IMG/VR virus record: IMGVR_UViG_3300030102_005689
Coordinates: 1-58,657 of that record
Origin: a virus
DNA: 58,657 nucleotides
Strand: one strand, 5' to 3'
The position numbers and the translations under genes are program-made. Below are positions 8,248 through 16,405 of the stretch, in pieces (the first letter of the stretch is position 1; each line of letters starts with the position of its first letter). The notes beneath the pieces were generated by a model. That model was given only the letters and a program-made list of their open reading frames with translations. It made no database searches and was not told where the DNA came from.

Positions 8248-9228
8248 ATGCCAGCCAAGACAATTACGCAACTATATGATGAGGATTATCTCAGGGATTT
8301 CCTTGAGGCTCCTTATTCTGCTGCCAAGTTCCGTAACGCGCTGAACGAGATAATGCCCCGCATTTACAAGATGGGCTACTGGCGTGAAATGGTTTTAGAG
8401 CATACGCAGAGTGCATCTGACGGTTATGTTTCACTGCCCCACAACACTGACAGTATTGTAGGGGCTGTTATTGATAATAACGCAGTTCCGTCACACTCCC
8501 TTTGGCATGACTATAGGTTATTTGGGACAAATGACAGTGATGACAATATCCTGTCCGCCTTTATTGATGACGGATACGCCAGCACTTACAGGGATATATC
8601 CACGACAGCTGCTGACCAATACCAAATTCAGTTAAAGTCGATCTCGCCTGAGACTTATTTACCCAATGGGGGAACTATAAATGTAGCTGTTCGTTATTCC
8701 ACAGCCGCCTTACCCGATGGTTACCTAAAGGAGACTATGGTGCTGAACACAGGTTCTGCCACTACAAAAAATTCTACTGCTACAACAATAAACAAAATCC
8801 ATCAAATTGCGTACAACAATATCCCCGCTGAAAGCGGCGTTCAAATAATAGCAGTTCACCAGGCTCCGTCCCCTTTGACTAATGTCGTTTTGGGCGAACT
8901 CCCAGCGGGTTCTGGTGTTCTGCGTTATCGTCGTTTTAGGATAGGGGACACATCTTCCAATTCTTCCGCGCACATGCTACTCAAGCGTCGATGGGTTGAC
9001 GCAGTAGATAGTTCAGAAACAATCCATGTGCCTGACAGAGCCATTTTAAAACACGCCCTTTTGGGCAAACTTTCAGAAGACAACGCCGATGTACAACGTG
9101 CCCAATATCATTGGGGCATATGCAAACAGCTTTTGGAAACCGACATGGATTCCTACAGGGGTTCCACTAGGCCAAGAGTGCATATTGCGCCCGAAGGTGC
9201 CAGCAGTGGTATGTCAGGCATGTATTAA
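8248..9228 (+). CDS. Putative head-to-tail connector protein
   Basis: 326 residues, beginning MPAKTITQLYDEDYLRDFLE. A helical N-terminus (residues 8-60), a beta-rich middle and a helical C-terminus (LLGKLSEDNADVQRAQYHW, about residues 270-290) resemble adaptor or tail-tubular proteins of podoviruses, whose helical ends pack on the portal. The assignment is by texture and position; no signature motif is visible. A promoter-like site lies directly upstream. Confidence 0.55.
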   Translation: MPAKTITQLYDEDYLRDFLEAPYSAAKFRNALNEIMPRIYKMGYWREMVLEHTQSASDGYVSLPHNTDSIVGAVIDNNAVPSHSLWHDYRLFGTNDSDDNILSAFIDDGYASTYRDISTTAADQYQIQLKSISPETYLPNGGTINVAVRYSTAALPDGYLKETMVLNTGSATTKNSTATTINKIHQIAYNNIPAESGVQIIAVHQAPSPLTNVVLGELPAGSGVLRYRRFRIGDTSSNSSAHMLLKRRWVDAVDSSETIHVPDRAILKHALLGKLSEDNADVQRAQYHWGICKQLLETDMDSYRGSTRPRVHIAPEGASSGMSGMY

Positions 9229-9251
9229 TTTCAAACAAACAATAATTAGCT

Positions 9252-9566
9252 ATGGCTACATCAAATATAGACAAACAATCCTTCGGAGAAGCGGGGGCAA
9301 CCATGTTAACAGGCACGGAGGGCGTAGCAAAAGACATATGCGCCATTCTTGTTATTGAGGACGCAATCTTCGATGGTCATGGTAGCGACACCAGTGATAA
9401 GTCCATATGGGATGAATTAACGGATTCAGCGACTAATGGAAAAAAACTTTTACGAAGTGATTCTGCCGCTGATGGTGTAACTGTCCCTGCGGGGATAACA
9501 ATTTATGGGCAATTCCGGTCGGTTAAGCTCCGCTCAGGCACAGTCCTCTGCTACCACGGCGCATAA
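9252..9566 (+). CDS. Small structural protein before the lectin-like gene
   Basis: 104 residues with a central ILVIEDAIFDGHG segment and a beta-rich C-terminus ending GTVLCYHGA. It has the look of a small trimeric virion component such as a fibre base or decoration protein, but I do not recognise a family. It lies 6 nt upstream of the lectin-like gene and is presumably cotranscribed. Confidence 0.6.
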   Translation: MATSNIDKQSFGEAGATMLTGTEGVAKDICAILVIEDAIFDGHGSDTSDKSIWDELTDSATNGKKLLRSDSAADGVTVPAGITIYGQFRSVKLRSGTVLCYHGA

Positions 9567-9572
9567 AGAACC

Positions 9573-10538
9573 ATGGCTCCCCGTTTAGGATTAGGTGGCG
9601 GTGTATCCGCTGACCCAGCGAGTGGGTTGTTTGCCAGCACACCATTGCTGTTGGACACTTACCCGAACGCTCACATAGCGTATTCGGTTCGTAAACTACG
9701 CACTGAATATACGGGTCATGCCATGAAGATTAGGGTTGATGCGTCACCTGACAGGGTAGCTGATGTAGCCTTTGACGATGACGGCTTCGTATCTGCCAGT
9801 TCAAAGGTATATAATAGGGATGACGGGGGGACTGAAGGGGTCACTCTTGCGGCTTTTGTAGATACAGACAATGAAGTTTATGTGCATACATGGTATGACC
9901 AGTCAGGTGAAGGTTCTAATGCAACTGATCGGGCGGCTGATTTTAGTGTGAGTGTAGACCCTGCAAACCAACCCAAAATTTACACCAGTAATAGTCTAAT
10001 CACAGATGATACTGGGTCGGGAACAGCAAGAGCTGCTCTACAATTTGATTCATCCGACCGTCTTCACGTCCCCAACGATGGGTTGAGTCTTGGATCAACT
10101 TCCGTATTCTCACTTTTTCGGCATAACAATACGAGCAATCATACAGCTTGGTCACTTGTCTATAGCGCAGTTCCAGCTAGATATTATATTATGTATCAAC
10201 TCAGCAGTGAACTGAAATGGTATTATGATAATGCCATTGCGACCTCACTAGACCTTAACCCTTCCGGCTCTGGAATTCCTAACATACGGAGATTAGTTTC
10301 AACATTAGCTGGCTCTTCTGCTCAAACTATGATCGTCAATGGGACTACCATTTCTGACGCTTCCCCAAGTAACGCTACAACCGCATTAGCTGGCCACGTT
10401 TCGTATTCGGCTCTAGGTTTTTCCTTCACCTCTGGTCTTACAGGTTTTATGCAGGAGTTCATCGTTTACGACTCCGATCAGACATCGAACAGTGCAGGGA
10501 TTACATCTGCAATAAACACCGTTATGGAGGTATACTAA
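9573..10538 (+). CDS. Tail protein with arabinofuranosidase B-like lectin fold
   Basis: 321 residues. The stretch around residues 30-130 (AYSVRKLRTEYTGHAMKIRV, then VHTWYDQSGEGSNATD) matches the pattern of the concanavalin-like domain annotated as alpha-L-arabinofuranosidase B (GH54-like), which is widespread in phage structural proteins. Here it is more likely a glycan-binding or depolymerising virion part, such as a receptor-binding fibre, than a metabolic enzyme. The C-terminus (GLTGFMQEFIVYDSD) continues the laminin-G-like pattern. The stop overlaps the next start. Confidence 0.75.
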   Translation: MAPRLGLGGGVSADPASGLFASTPLLLDTYPNAHIAYSVRKLRTEYTGHAMKIRVDASPDRVADVAFDDDGFVSASSKVYNRDDGGTEGVTLAAFVDTDNEVYVHTWYDQSGEGSNATDRAADFSVSVDPANQPKIYTSNSLITDDTGSGTARAALQFDSSDRLHVPNDGLSLGSTSVFSLFRHNNTSNHTAWSLVYSAVPARYYIMYQLSSELKWYYDNAIATSLDLNPSGSGIPNIRRLVSTLAGSSAQTMIVNGTTISDASPSNATTALAGHVSYSALGFSFTSGLTGFMQEFIVYDSDQTSNSAGITSAINTVMEVY

Positions 10539-10771
10539 TGAATTATTTGATAATGGATAGTGAGCAGGAAGCTACCGCTCGTTCTGAACAAGCGGCGATT
10601 GACAAAAATATTACTGGTTACACCACCATTTGGGGTTTTATCCCTGACCACAATTCGGATAAAGCCGCTCTTTGTATTCATGGAGATTACCTCTACCTAC
10701 TAACAGAGGACGAAAAAGACTCTCTCGTAGATGAACTGCCCGAAGGTTGGATTAAAAACCCGTTTGAGTAA
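10538..10771 (+). CDS. Small hypothetical protein upstream of lysis genes
   Basis: 77 residues, acidic and soluble. It is coupled on both sides: its ATG overlaps the stop of the lectin-like gene, and its stop overlaps the ATG of the first holin-like gene. It may be a chaperone or trimming factor for the tail protein upstream, as small genes after fibre genes often are, but that is inferred from position only. Confidence 0.6.
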   Translation: MNYLIMDSEQEATARSEQAAIDKNITGYTTIWGFIPDHNSDKAALCIHGDYLYLLTEDEKDSLVDELPEGWIKNPFE

Positions 10772-10950
10772 TGAACACCGGAGAAATCATAACCAAAGGA
10801 ACGACAGGCATCGCTGGCTCAGTTGTGGCGGTTCTCTCACCTTATCAAGAACACATGGAGTGGGCGATTCAAGTATTAGGAGGTCTTTTAGGAATTGCAG
10901 TGGCCGTTGTTTCGCTGTATCATCTGTTAAAGAACAAGAATAAAAAATGA
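10771..10950 (+). CDS. Small two-segment membrane protein, holin-like
   Basis: 59 residues. Weakly hydrophobic N-terminal segment (residues 11-25), a short charged turn (YQEHMEW), a strong membrane span (residues 32-52) and a lysine-rich end KNKNKK. This is the shape of a small holin. It is joined to its neighbours by TAATG at the start and ATGA at the end, and the next gene also encodes a holin, so the pair may be holin and antiholin. Confidence 0.7.
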   Translation: MNTGEIITKGTTGIAGSVVAVLSPYQEHMEWAIQVLGGLLGIAVAVVSLYHLLKNKNKK

Positions 10951-11111
10951 GCAAAGACGCTATACTAGGAATCGTAAGACACATCCTCACCTTCGGGGGA
11001 GGCTTTATGACTCAGGCCGGAATCGCATCCGACGATCAGATCACAACTGGTGTATCAGCCATCGTGACCCTCGTCGGACTCGTCTGGTCGGTGCTGAATA
11101 AGAAGAAGTGA
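10947..11111 (+). CDS. Holin of the Pam3 gp28-like type
   Basis: 54 residues. The segment RHILTFGGGFMTQAGIAS followed by ITTGVSAIVTLVGLVWSVL and a KKK end is the typical pattern of a very small phage holin family (the Pam3 gp28-like group, named from memory). Two membrane segments form the pore that times lysis. It overlaps the previous gene by 4 nt (ATGA) and the next by GTGA, so the lysis genes are translated as a coupled string. Confidence 0.82.
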   Translation: MSKDAILGIVRHILTFGGGFMTQAGIASDDQITTGVSAIVTLVGLVWSVLNKKK

Positions 11112-11293
11112 AGTTCTTCCGGTTGTTAACAACCGCACTGGAGGCTTACATTGCGTATGCCAACTGGCGTAAAAGAACCTACGTCTATGACCTGGAAGAT
11201 ACTGTTGATGCTTTGGCTGCCGATGGCAGTCCTGCTGCAAAGTTGCGCCTTGAAAGACTCGCAAAGAGACTTGAACGAGAGCGCGATGTATGA
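11108..11293 (+). CDS. Spanin-region helical protein
   Basis: 61 residues, GTG start overlapping the holin stop. The N-terminal half is moderately hydrophobic (LLTTALEAYIAYANW) and the C-terminal half is a charged coiled coil (AKLRLERLAKRLERERDV). The position and the lipoprotein gene nested in it in another frame recall Rz/Rz1 inner spanins. The hydrophobic segment is weak for a membrane anchor, so the inner-spanin role is tentative. Confidence 0.65.
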   Translation: MKFFRLLTTALEAYIAYANWRKRTYVYDLEDTVDALAADGSPAAKLRLERLAKRLERERDV

Positions 11294-11426
11294 CCCACCG
11301 ACAGTAACCCTTATCGAAGGGTTCAAGTATCCTTTTGTCGAAGGGACTTTGATGGGACGAGGGCAGAAGTTTCATTCGGATTATAGCTACAGGCGCGCTG
11401 TTATTATAGGAGGAAGCGGTAAATGA
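11187..11426 (+). CDS. Small lipoprotein, outer-spanin candidate, nested out of frame
   Basis: 79 residues starting MTWKILLMLWLPMAVLLQSC, a signal peptide with a lipobox-like LQSC, the cysteine being residue 20 of this start. The gene begins inside 11108-11293 in another frame and runs past its end, the Rz/Rz1 arrangement of Gram-negative phages. The mature part ends YSYRRAVIIGGSGK. The stop overlaps the amidase start (ATGA). An outer-membrane spanin that disrupts the outer membrane at lysis is the likely role. A longer start at 11151 is possible but would place charged residues before the signal. Confidence 0.7.
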   Translation: MTWKILLMLWLPMAVLLQSCALKDSQRDLNESAMYDPPTVTLIEGFKYPFVEGTLMGRGQKFHSDYSYRRAVIIGGSGK

Positions 11427-11977
11427 TCGCTTTATGTGTGGGTCACAGCAGACAAGGAGACAGTGGAGCTTATTCTGTTGATGGGACTCCTGAGTATGAC
11501 TACAACTGTAGGTTAGCCGAAGCAGTTGCGTCTAAGCTGTCTCAGGATATACGGGTGTATAGTTCTTACGAAGGCAATGGATACACCGGTGCGATGCGGT
11601 GGTTGTCCAAGAAGCTCAAAAGTGATGGGGCAGAATTTGCTGTAGAGTTGCATTTTAATGCAGCTGGTTCTTCTGCTACTGGCCATGAGTGGCTTTATTG
11701 GAACACCAGTGAGAAAGGCCGTCTTTTGGCTCGTTCGTTACGCGACTCAATGGAGGATTCATTTCCTCAATTAACGAGCAGAGGTATCAAAGCGCGTGGA
11801 AAAGGCTCCCGTGGAGCCAGCTTTTTACGCCTAACCCATTGTCCTGCTGTGATTGCAGAGCCGTTCTTTGGCACTAACCAAGATGATTGGCAATTAGCAG
11901 TCGAACATATGGAGGGGTTGGCTACTGCCATTACAGGTGGTATAGTTCTTTATAACGATTTAGCCAGCAGATGGTGA
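11423..11977 (+). CDS. N-acetylmuramoyl-L-alanine amidase, endolysin
   Basis: 184 residues, Amidase_3 type. Zinc-ligand candidates are visible in order: His in the opening VGHSR, Glu in the RVYSSYEGN region or earlier, and His in ELHFNA (about residue 77). The catalytic Glu is in IAEPFFG (about residue 147). It cuts the bond between N-acetylmuramic acid and the stem peptide. There is no signal peptide, so export depends on the holins just upstream. It overlaps the lipoprotein gene by 4 nt, completing the lysis cassette. Confidence 0.88.
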   Translation: MIALCVGHSRQGDSGAYSVDGTPEYDYNCRLAEAVASKLSQDIRVYSSYEGNGYTGAMRWLSKKLKSDGAEFAVELHFNAAGSSATGHEWLYWNTSEKGRLLARSLRDSMEDSFPQLTSRGIKARGKGSRGASFLRLTHCPAVIAEPFFGTNQDDWQLAVEHMEGLATAITGGIVLYNDLASRW

Positions 11978-11983
11978 TAACCT

Positions 11984-12292
11984 ATGAAACTCCCGAAGAC
12001 AGTCACAATCGCTGGAAAGCGGATTAAGCTGATTGTTGAGGAGTTTAAAGGAGCAGATAGTGGCACCTTTGGGGAATATTTTCATGATGACAAGCTGATC
12101 CAGTTGAACACTGGCTTAACTGACGAAGACGCTTTAGAAACACTCCGGCATGAGATGATGGAAGCCAGCCTTTTTATATCTGGATTAGCTTGGGCAGAGA
12201 GGTATGAGCAGGAGTCAGTGGTTCGTTGCATGGAAGAAATATTCTTTCCAGCCTGGGAAACAATTTTAAAGAGGATTCACCGAAAGAAATAA
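11984..12292 (+). CDS. Small metallopeptidase-like protein with HEMME
   Basis: 102 residues. The segment DALETLRHEMMEASLFISG places a His-Glu pair in a helix like the HExxH helix of zinc peptidases, but the second His is replaced by Glu (HEMME). Small phage proteins with this helix are common and usually called ImmA/IrrE-like or putative metallopeptidases. The changed ligand leaves activity uncertain. It sits between the amidase and the LysM protein. Confidence 0.6.
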   Translation: MKLPKTVTIAGKRIKLIVEEFKGADSGTFGEYFHDDKLIQLNTGLTDEDALETLRHEMMEASLFISGLAWAERYEQESVVRCMEEIFFPAWETILKRIHRKK

Positions 12293-12301
12293 TATTTAAT
12301 T

Positions 12302-13426
12302 ATGGCTGCCAGACAATTTTTTACCCCACGAAACAAGGATCTCGCTAAGTCCGAAGTCGGGATTTTCATGACAAAAGAAGACCCCTATGGAGTGGGGGCA
12401 GTAAGTTCTGGCGAAGGTGATAAAGGTGGACCTTCTTTTGGAACTTTTCAAATGCCTAGTGTTCCCTTTACAAAAGGAGGAAAAGCAAAGGTTAGTCTTT
12501 TTGTGGAGCAATTACCTTCCTCTTTATCAATGAGATTTAAGGATAGAGCAGGGAAGTTTTATTCCCCTCAATCGGAGGAATTTAAAAAAGGGTGGCGGGA
12601 CACTGCGAAGGAAAACAACTTACTTTTTGGCCAAGCACAAGAAAAGTATATTTATAAAGGGGGCAAGGACTCCGTTGGCATAGAGGATTATTTAAATAAA
12701 TTTGAGGACATCACAGGCAAAAAAATGGAATCCCTTAGTCCTTTAGGTAAAGATCAAGTTGAGGGTACCTACAACCACATGGGGCATCTAGGACATGGAC
12801 ATGCTAGGGTTGCCAAAGAGCTAGAAGAAAAGGCTAAAAAGAATAACAAACCTTTTTCTGAAGAAGATTTTTTTCAGGCATTTATTAAGTCAAAACTTAA
12901 TTTATTAGAGAAAAATTTTATAGGATCAAAAGATGATTGGCCTGGGCTCAGGAACCGTTTTAACCGCGAGCTTTCTAAATTTTCCCCTAGAGTAGATACT
13001 CCCAACACATCTAGTGCCACTGAAATGGCTTCTGGTTACATGATTAAAAAGGGAGATACCCTTTCGGGGATAGCCCGTAAGCACGGAGTTTCAGTAGCGG
13101 ACTTACAGAAGGTTAATAATATTAAAGGCGACAGGATTCGTGCGGGAGACTCCTTGAGTATCCCTTCCCTAACAGATCCCCCGAAACCTCCAAAAAAGAT
13201 TCTTCCTGAAGCAGGGATACAGCATCAAATACAACAGGGGGATACTTTATATGACTTAGCGCGTAAGTATGGAACAACTGTAGAATCTCTCCAGAAGCTC
13301 AACAAAATTAAAGGAAGTAAAATACGGTCTGGCGATATCATACAAATACCTGAGCCAAGCCAAAAGCCTAAGAAGGTTTCCCCCGAAGTCTCGTTCATAG
13401 ACAGCATAGAAGAAAGGTTAACTTAA
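12302..13426 (+). CDS. Cell-wall hydrolase-like protein with two LysM domains
   Basis: 374 residues. The N-terminal domain (about 1-220) includes SSGEGDKGGPSFGTFQM near residues 34-50, the style of a chitosanase/lysozyme-like glycosidase active region. Two LysM peptidoglycan-binding domains follow at about residues 247-287 (KKGDTLSGIARKHGVSVADL) and 311-352 (QQGDTLYDLARKYGTTVESL). It could be a second endolysin or a virion-associated wall hydrolase used at entry. There is no signal peptide. Confidence 0.75.
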   Translation: MAARQFFTPRNKDLAKSEVGIFMTKEDPYGVGAVSSGEGDKGGPSFGTFQMPSVPFTKGGKAKVSLFVEQLPSSLSMRFKDRAGKFYSPQSEEFKKGWRDTAKENNLLFGQAQEKYIYKGGKDSVGIEDYLNKFEDITGKKMESLSPLGKDQVEGTYNHMGHLGHGHARVAKELEEKAKKNNKPFSEEDFFQAFIKSKLNLLEKNFIGSKDDWPGLRNRFNRELSKFSPRVDTPNTSSATEMASGYMIKKGDTLSGIARKHGVSVADLQKVNNIKGDRIRAGDSLSIPSLTDPPKPPKKILPEAGIQHQIQQGDTLYDLARKYGTTVESLQKLNKIKGSKIRSGDIIQIPEPSQKPKKVSPEVSFIDSIEERLT

Positions 13427-13432
13427 AGCCAC

Positions 13433-13972
13433 ATGAGCCGCCCACGCAGAGGAAGAAAGCGGTTCAAGCATGTGGATGACCTTGCCGTCTTTACTCCTAC
13501 GGGTGATGACATAGCCCTAGCCCATGAACGCTCTTGTGCCATGGGCATTCTCCCTGGATCTTACACAAGAGGCATGGGAAACCTAACAGGCTGTTTGGGT
13601 GAGATCGCCGTGAATGCCTACTTACCCCGTAGCCGATATGTTGGTAACGAAATATTCACCCATGATCTTGTATATAAGAAACAGAAGGTCGAGGTGAAGT
13701 CCAAGACTTGTAGTGGGCAACCTAAGCCAGATTTCAGTGCTTTTGTTAACTGCAAAAAAGACATCACTCCTGAGAACGATGTCTTTTTCTTTACTCGCGT
13801 GAGGCGCGACCTTGCCAGGGTATACTTAGTTGGTTGGTTATCAACCCCTACTTTCCTTGATGAGGCTACTTTTAGAAAGCGCGGGGACGCAGATGATACG
13901 GGGTTCGTGTTTAAATCTAATGGCTACCAAATAAGCATAGGGGAATTAAACCCACCAAACAGTTTCAAATAA
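13433..13972 (+). CDS. PD-(D/E)XK-like nuclease
   Basis: 179 residues with a basic start. A GCLGEIAVNAYLP helix, then HDLVYKKQKVEVKSKT (about residues 80-95), gives the D...ExK pattern of PD-(D/E)XK nucleases. The protein resembles small phage proteins of this type. It is the last gene of the plus-strand block and overlaps the converging minus-strand gene by 8 bp tail to tail. It could act in host DNA breakdown or genome resolution; the specificity is unknown. Confidence 0.65.
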   Translation: MSRPRRGRKRFKHVDDLAVFTPTGDDIALAHERSCAMGILPGSYTRGMGNLTGCLGEIAVNAYLPRSRYVGNEIFTHDLVYKKQKVEVKSKTCSGQPKPDFSAFVNCKKDITPENDVFFFTRVRRDLARVYLVGWLSTPTFLDEATFRKRGDADDTGFVFKSNGYQISIGELNPPNSFK

Positions 13973-14231
13973 CAGTGTGAATAAATATTGGGCTGCACTC
14001 ATACTCTTCTGAAGCAGCCATAGTATTTTTCCAAAAGTATTCCTCCGCATCTTCTAACGACATACCTTGGTTCGTAAGGGTGTTAATGCAAAGGTCTATA
14101 CTGTAGATAGCTTTAGGAGGATCCAGTGAAGCCCCAATAAAGGCTCGGTCAAAATTATCTACGAGGATAACCTCCTCTGCGTCCTTCCCTAGTTTTTCTT
14201 CTAGGAACTCATTAACTTCTTCGGTTGTCAT
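13965..14231 (-). CDS. Small conserved phage protein, paralogue of 22593-22865
   Basis: 88 residues. The core FDRAFIGASLDPPKAIYSI...GMSLEDAEEYFWKNT...SPIFI matches a small protein family seen widely in phages with no known role. The gene at 22593-22865 shows the same layout (DAFIG, PP, YS, a helix with EAR.RYEYEY, TPVFL), so the genome holds two diverged copies at opposite ends of the replication operon. Its start overlaps the primase stop (ATGA). Confidence 0.7.
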   Translation of the reverse strand: MTTEEVNEFLEEKLGKDAEEVILVDNFDRAFIGASLDPPKAIYSIDLCINTLTNQGMSLEDAEEYFWKNTMAASEEYECSPIFIHTVI

Positions 14232-16405
14232 GAGGCTACTTTTTCTTTCATCTGTTGTTTTACTGGCTCCTTATCTATATCAAATTTCTCGTTCAGGTCA
14301 ATCTCCCATATCTTCCCGCCCCCAAATCCTATAGACTTTATGGGGCGCGCTTTCTTATTATTCTTGCTAGTCTCTTCGAGTGTTATAAAACCCCTGCGAA
14401 CAAACTCCATGTTTCCAGATACACCTATATTACGACCACCGTTAAATTCCAAAATACTCCCCTGAAACTCAGTAAGAGTTCCTCTCCAAACAGGGTTAGA
14501 AAAGTACTCCCGCGCACGTTTGACGAAGAACTCTACCAGTTCCGCTACAGTAGACCGGCTGGAATTATCATAAGCCGCTGATGCAATTGACTTATCAATG
14601 TAGCTATCTACCCCAAAGCGGGAAGACCCCTTTACTTCTTTCGGAACCTCCCAATCTAAAAGCCAACGAGCCATATGAGGCAACTCCTCTGCTATAGTCT
14701 GTTCTAGCTCATCGTTTGGGGGAAACTTTGTCCTTGCCGAATCACTCATGCGTAATGCCATTAGTTTGTCCCTGTTGGATGAATCTAGGCTTGGGATCAC
14801 ACTGAGGCTGTTTGCATCCATGTTCAACGACATAACGACACGGCCTGTCCATGGAACACTAATTGCATCAACATACTTTGCATGGTATTCCATCCTTGGG
14901 TTAGCTACGCATTTCTTTATAAGCTCTGTTGCCCTTCGTTGGTCTTGGAATGAGGCCGCTGAAGTGGTGTCGTCTACGACCCAGGCTGCCACTCTAGCAA
15001 GGTCTTTGTTGAAACTCGTTTGACCCGATAGGTAATCAGAAGCGTCAGCAAAGCCACCAACTAACGCTGATATAACTTTGTTTGATAACAGCGATTTACC
15101 AACACTGGTTGGTCCTACCAAAAGTAAAGCGTGTCCCTGTTTACGTTTACGCTCCAACACAGCTATATAGAACCGCTTCAACCAAGCAAAGAAATAAAAC
15201 ACGGTGCCATGTTTAACACTGTTAGCAAAAAGCTGATGTAGCCAGCTATGGAGGAATGGCCATTTAGATGGGTCACCATCGTCTGCTGGTTGAATAGGTT
15301 CTATGTTTGCATTATTCAATATGCGATGACTGTTGTAGTTAACAACTCTGTCTGGGCTAAATACAACTGGAGCTATTTCATCGATCCTGTTTTCATTCGC
15401 AATGGTCACTAAAGCAGTCTCTAGCTCAGATAGGTTTTGCCCCCTCCGCGCTCTTGGAGAAAACCCTGCTTGCCTTAACTCCAAGCAGAGTTGGTCTTTC
15501 GGTATTTGTTGGGCAGAGCCATGGAGTAATTTGAAGTGCATTTTTCCATTAAACCAGTAATGGTCTAAAAGGCTCCCCATTTTCTTAACTTCATAATCCT
15601 TGACGAAGTCTGCCCCAAATATCTCTGACCAAGACATAAAGCCTTTACCGGCTCTATCGCTATAGCAAATCATACCCTCTTCAGAGACTTGGCACCCGAC
15701 ACGGTCAATGCCGTCATCTAGCCAAAACAAAGGGCCACGCGATCCTACTGCAAATTCCCCGTCCCATCTGTTAGGGAATACTTTATGAACTTCCTGCTCA
15801 ACAACATCAATGGGGATAGATGTCTCACCTGACTGCGGTGGTTTCTCGTTGGCTGCCTTCAATAAAACGGTCCTGTAAACCTCTTTAGGTAATGGTTCCC
15901 CTATCTTTACCCACTCCTCCCCAATAGCAAAAACTTGGCTCGGTCTATAAGAAGACTCATCGAACCCAGCGAACAGGCGACCCATCTTCAAGTGGTTAGA
16001 GAGTCTCTTGATAAATGTATCATACATATCAGGAGATATTGGCAACCGCTCTTCAAACTCCCACACCAATCGTATATAACCAGAGTAAGTCTTGGAATAC
16101 CAAGTAGGAGCCAAATCCTTGCATTGAGTTTTAATTAATGTCTCAACATCTTCCCAATTAACTGGTGCGTCATAGTCGGCTACTATGCCGTGAACCGCAT
16201 TTACTGGGTTGTCTTTATTAACTCTAACATTGGGATTATCTCCCTCACATAAAGTGTAAAAAATGTAGTCAGTGTCATCGTCCTTGCACCAAGTTCTAAA
16301 CTCAGCTTTTGACGCAAGTTTAGGTTTTTGGCAAGCCAATCCAGATATATCATCAGCTTTAGATATCTTCTTTTCCGTGAGGTTTTTAATGTATCGATAT
16401 TTCAT
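14228..16405 (-). CDS. Primase-helicase, prim-pol plus SF3/D5-type
   Basis: 725 residues. The N-terminal part contains HGIVADYDAPV (Asp77 and Asp79), the acidic pair of a primase-polymerase-like domain, followed by a WEFEERLP strand. The C-terminal half has Walker A GPTSVGKS at about residues 431-438 and a Walker B-like AAWVVDDTTS about 45 residues later, fitting a superfamily 3 or D5-like ring helicase. It would prime and unwind at the phage fork. It overlaps the polymerase gene by 4 nt, so the two replisome proteins are made together. Confidence 0.85.
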   Translation of the reverse strand: MKYRYIKNLTEKKISKADDISGLACQKPKLASKAEFRTWCKDDDTDYIFYTLCEGDNPNVRVNKDNPVNAVHGIVADYDAPVNWEDVETLIKTQCKDLAPTWYSKTYSGYIRLVWEFEERLPISPDMYDTFIKRLSNHLKMGRLFAGFDESSYRPSQVFAIGEEWVKIGEPLPKEVYRTVLLKAANEKPPQSGETSIPIDVVEQEVHKVFPNRWDGEFAVGSRGPLFWLDDGIDRVGCQVSEEGMICYSDRAGKGFMSWSEIFGADFVKDYEVKKMGSLLDHYWFNGKMHFKLLHGSAQQIPKDQLCLELRQAGFSPRARRGQNLSELETALVTIANENRIDEIAPVVFSPDRVVNYNSHRILNNANIEPIQPADDGDPSKWPFLHSWLHQLFANSVKHGTVFYFFAWLKRFYIAVLERKRKQGHALLLVGPTSVGKSLLSNKVISALVGGFADASDYLSGQTSFNKDLARVAAWVVDDTTSAASFQDQRRATELIKKCVANPRMEYHAKYVDAISVPWTGRVVMSLNMDANSLSVIPSLDSSNRDKLMALRMSDSARTKFPPNDELEQTIAEELPHMARWLLDWEVPKEVKGSSRFGVDSYIDKSIASAAYDNSSRSTVAELVEFFVKRAREYFSNPVWRGTLTEFQGSILEFNGGRNIGVSGNMEFVRRGFITLEETSKNNKKARPIKSIGFGGGKIWEIDLNEKFDIDKEPVKQQMKEKVAS

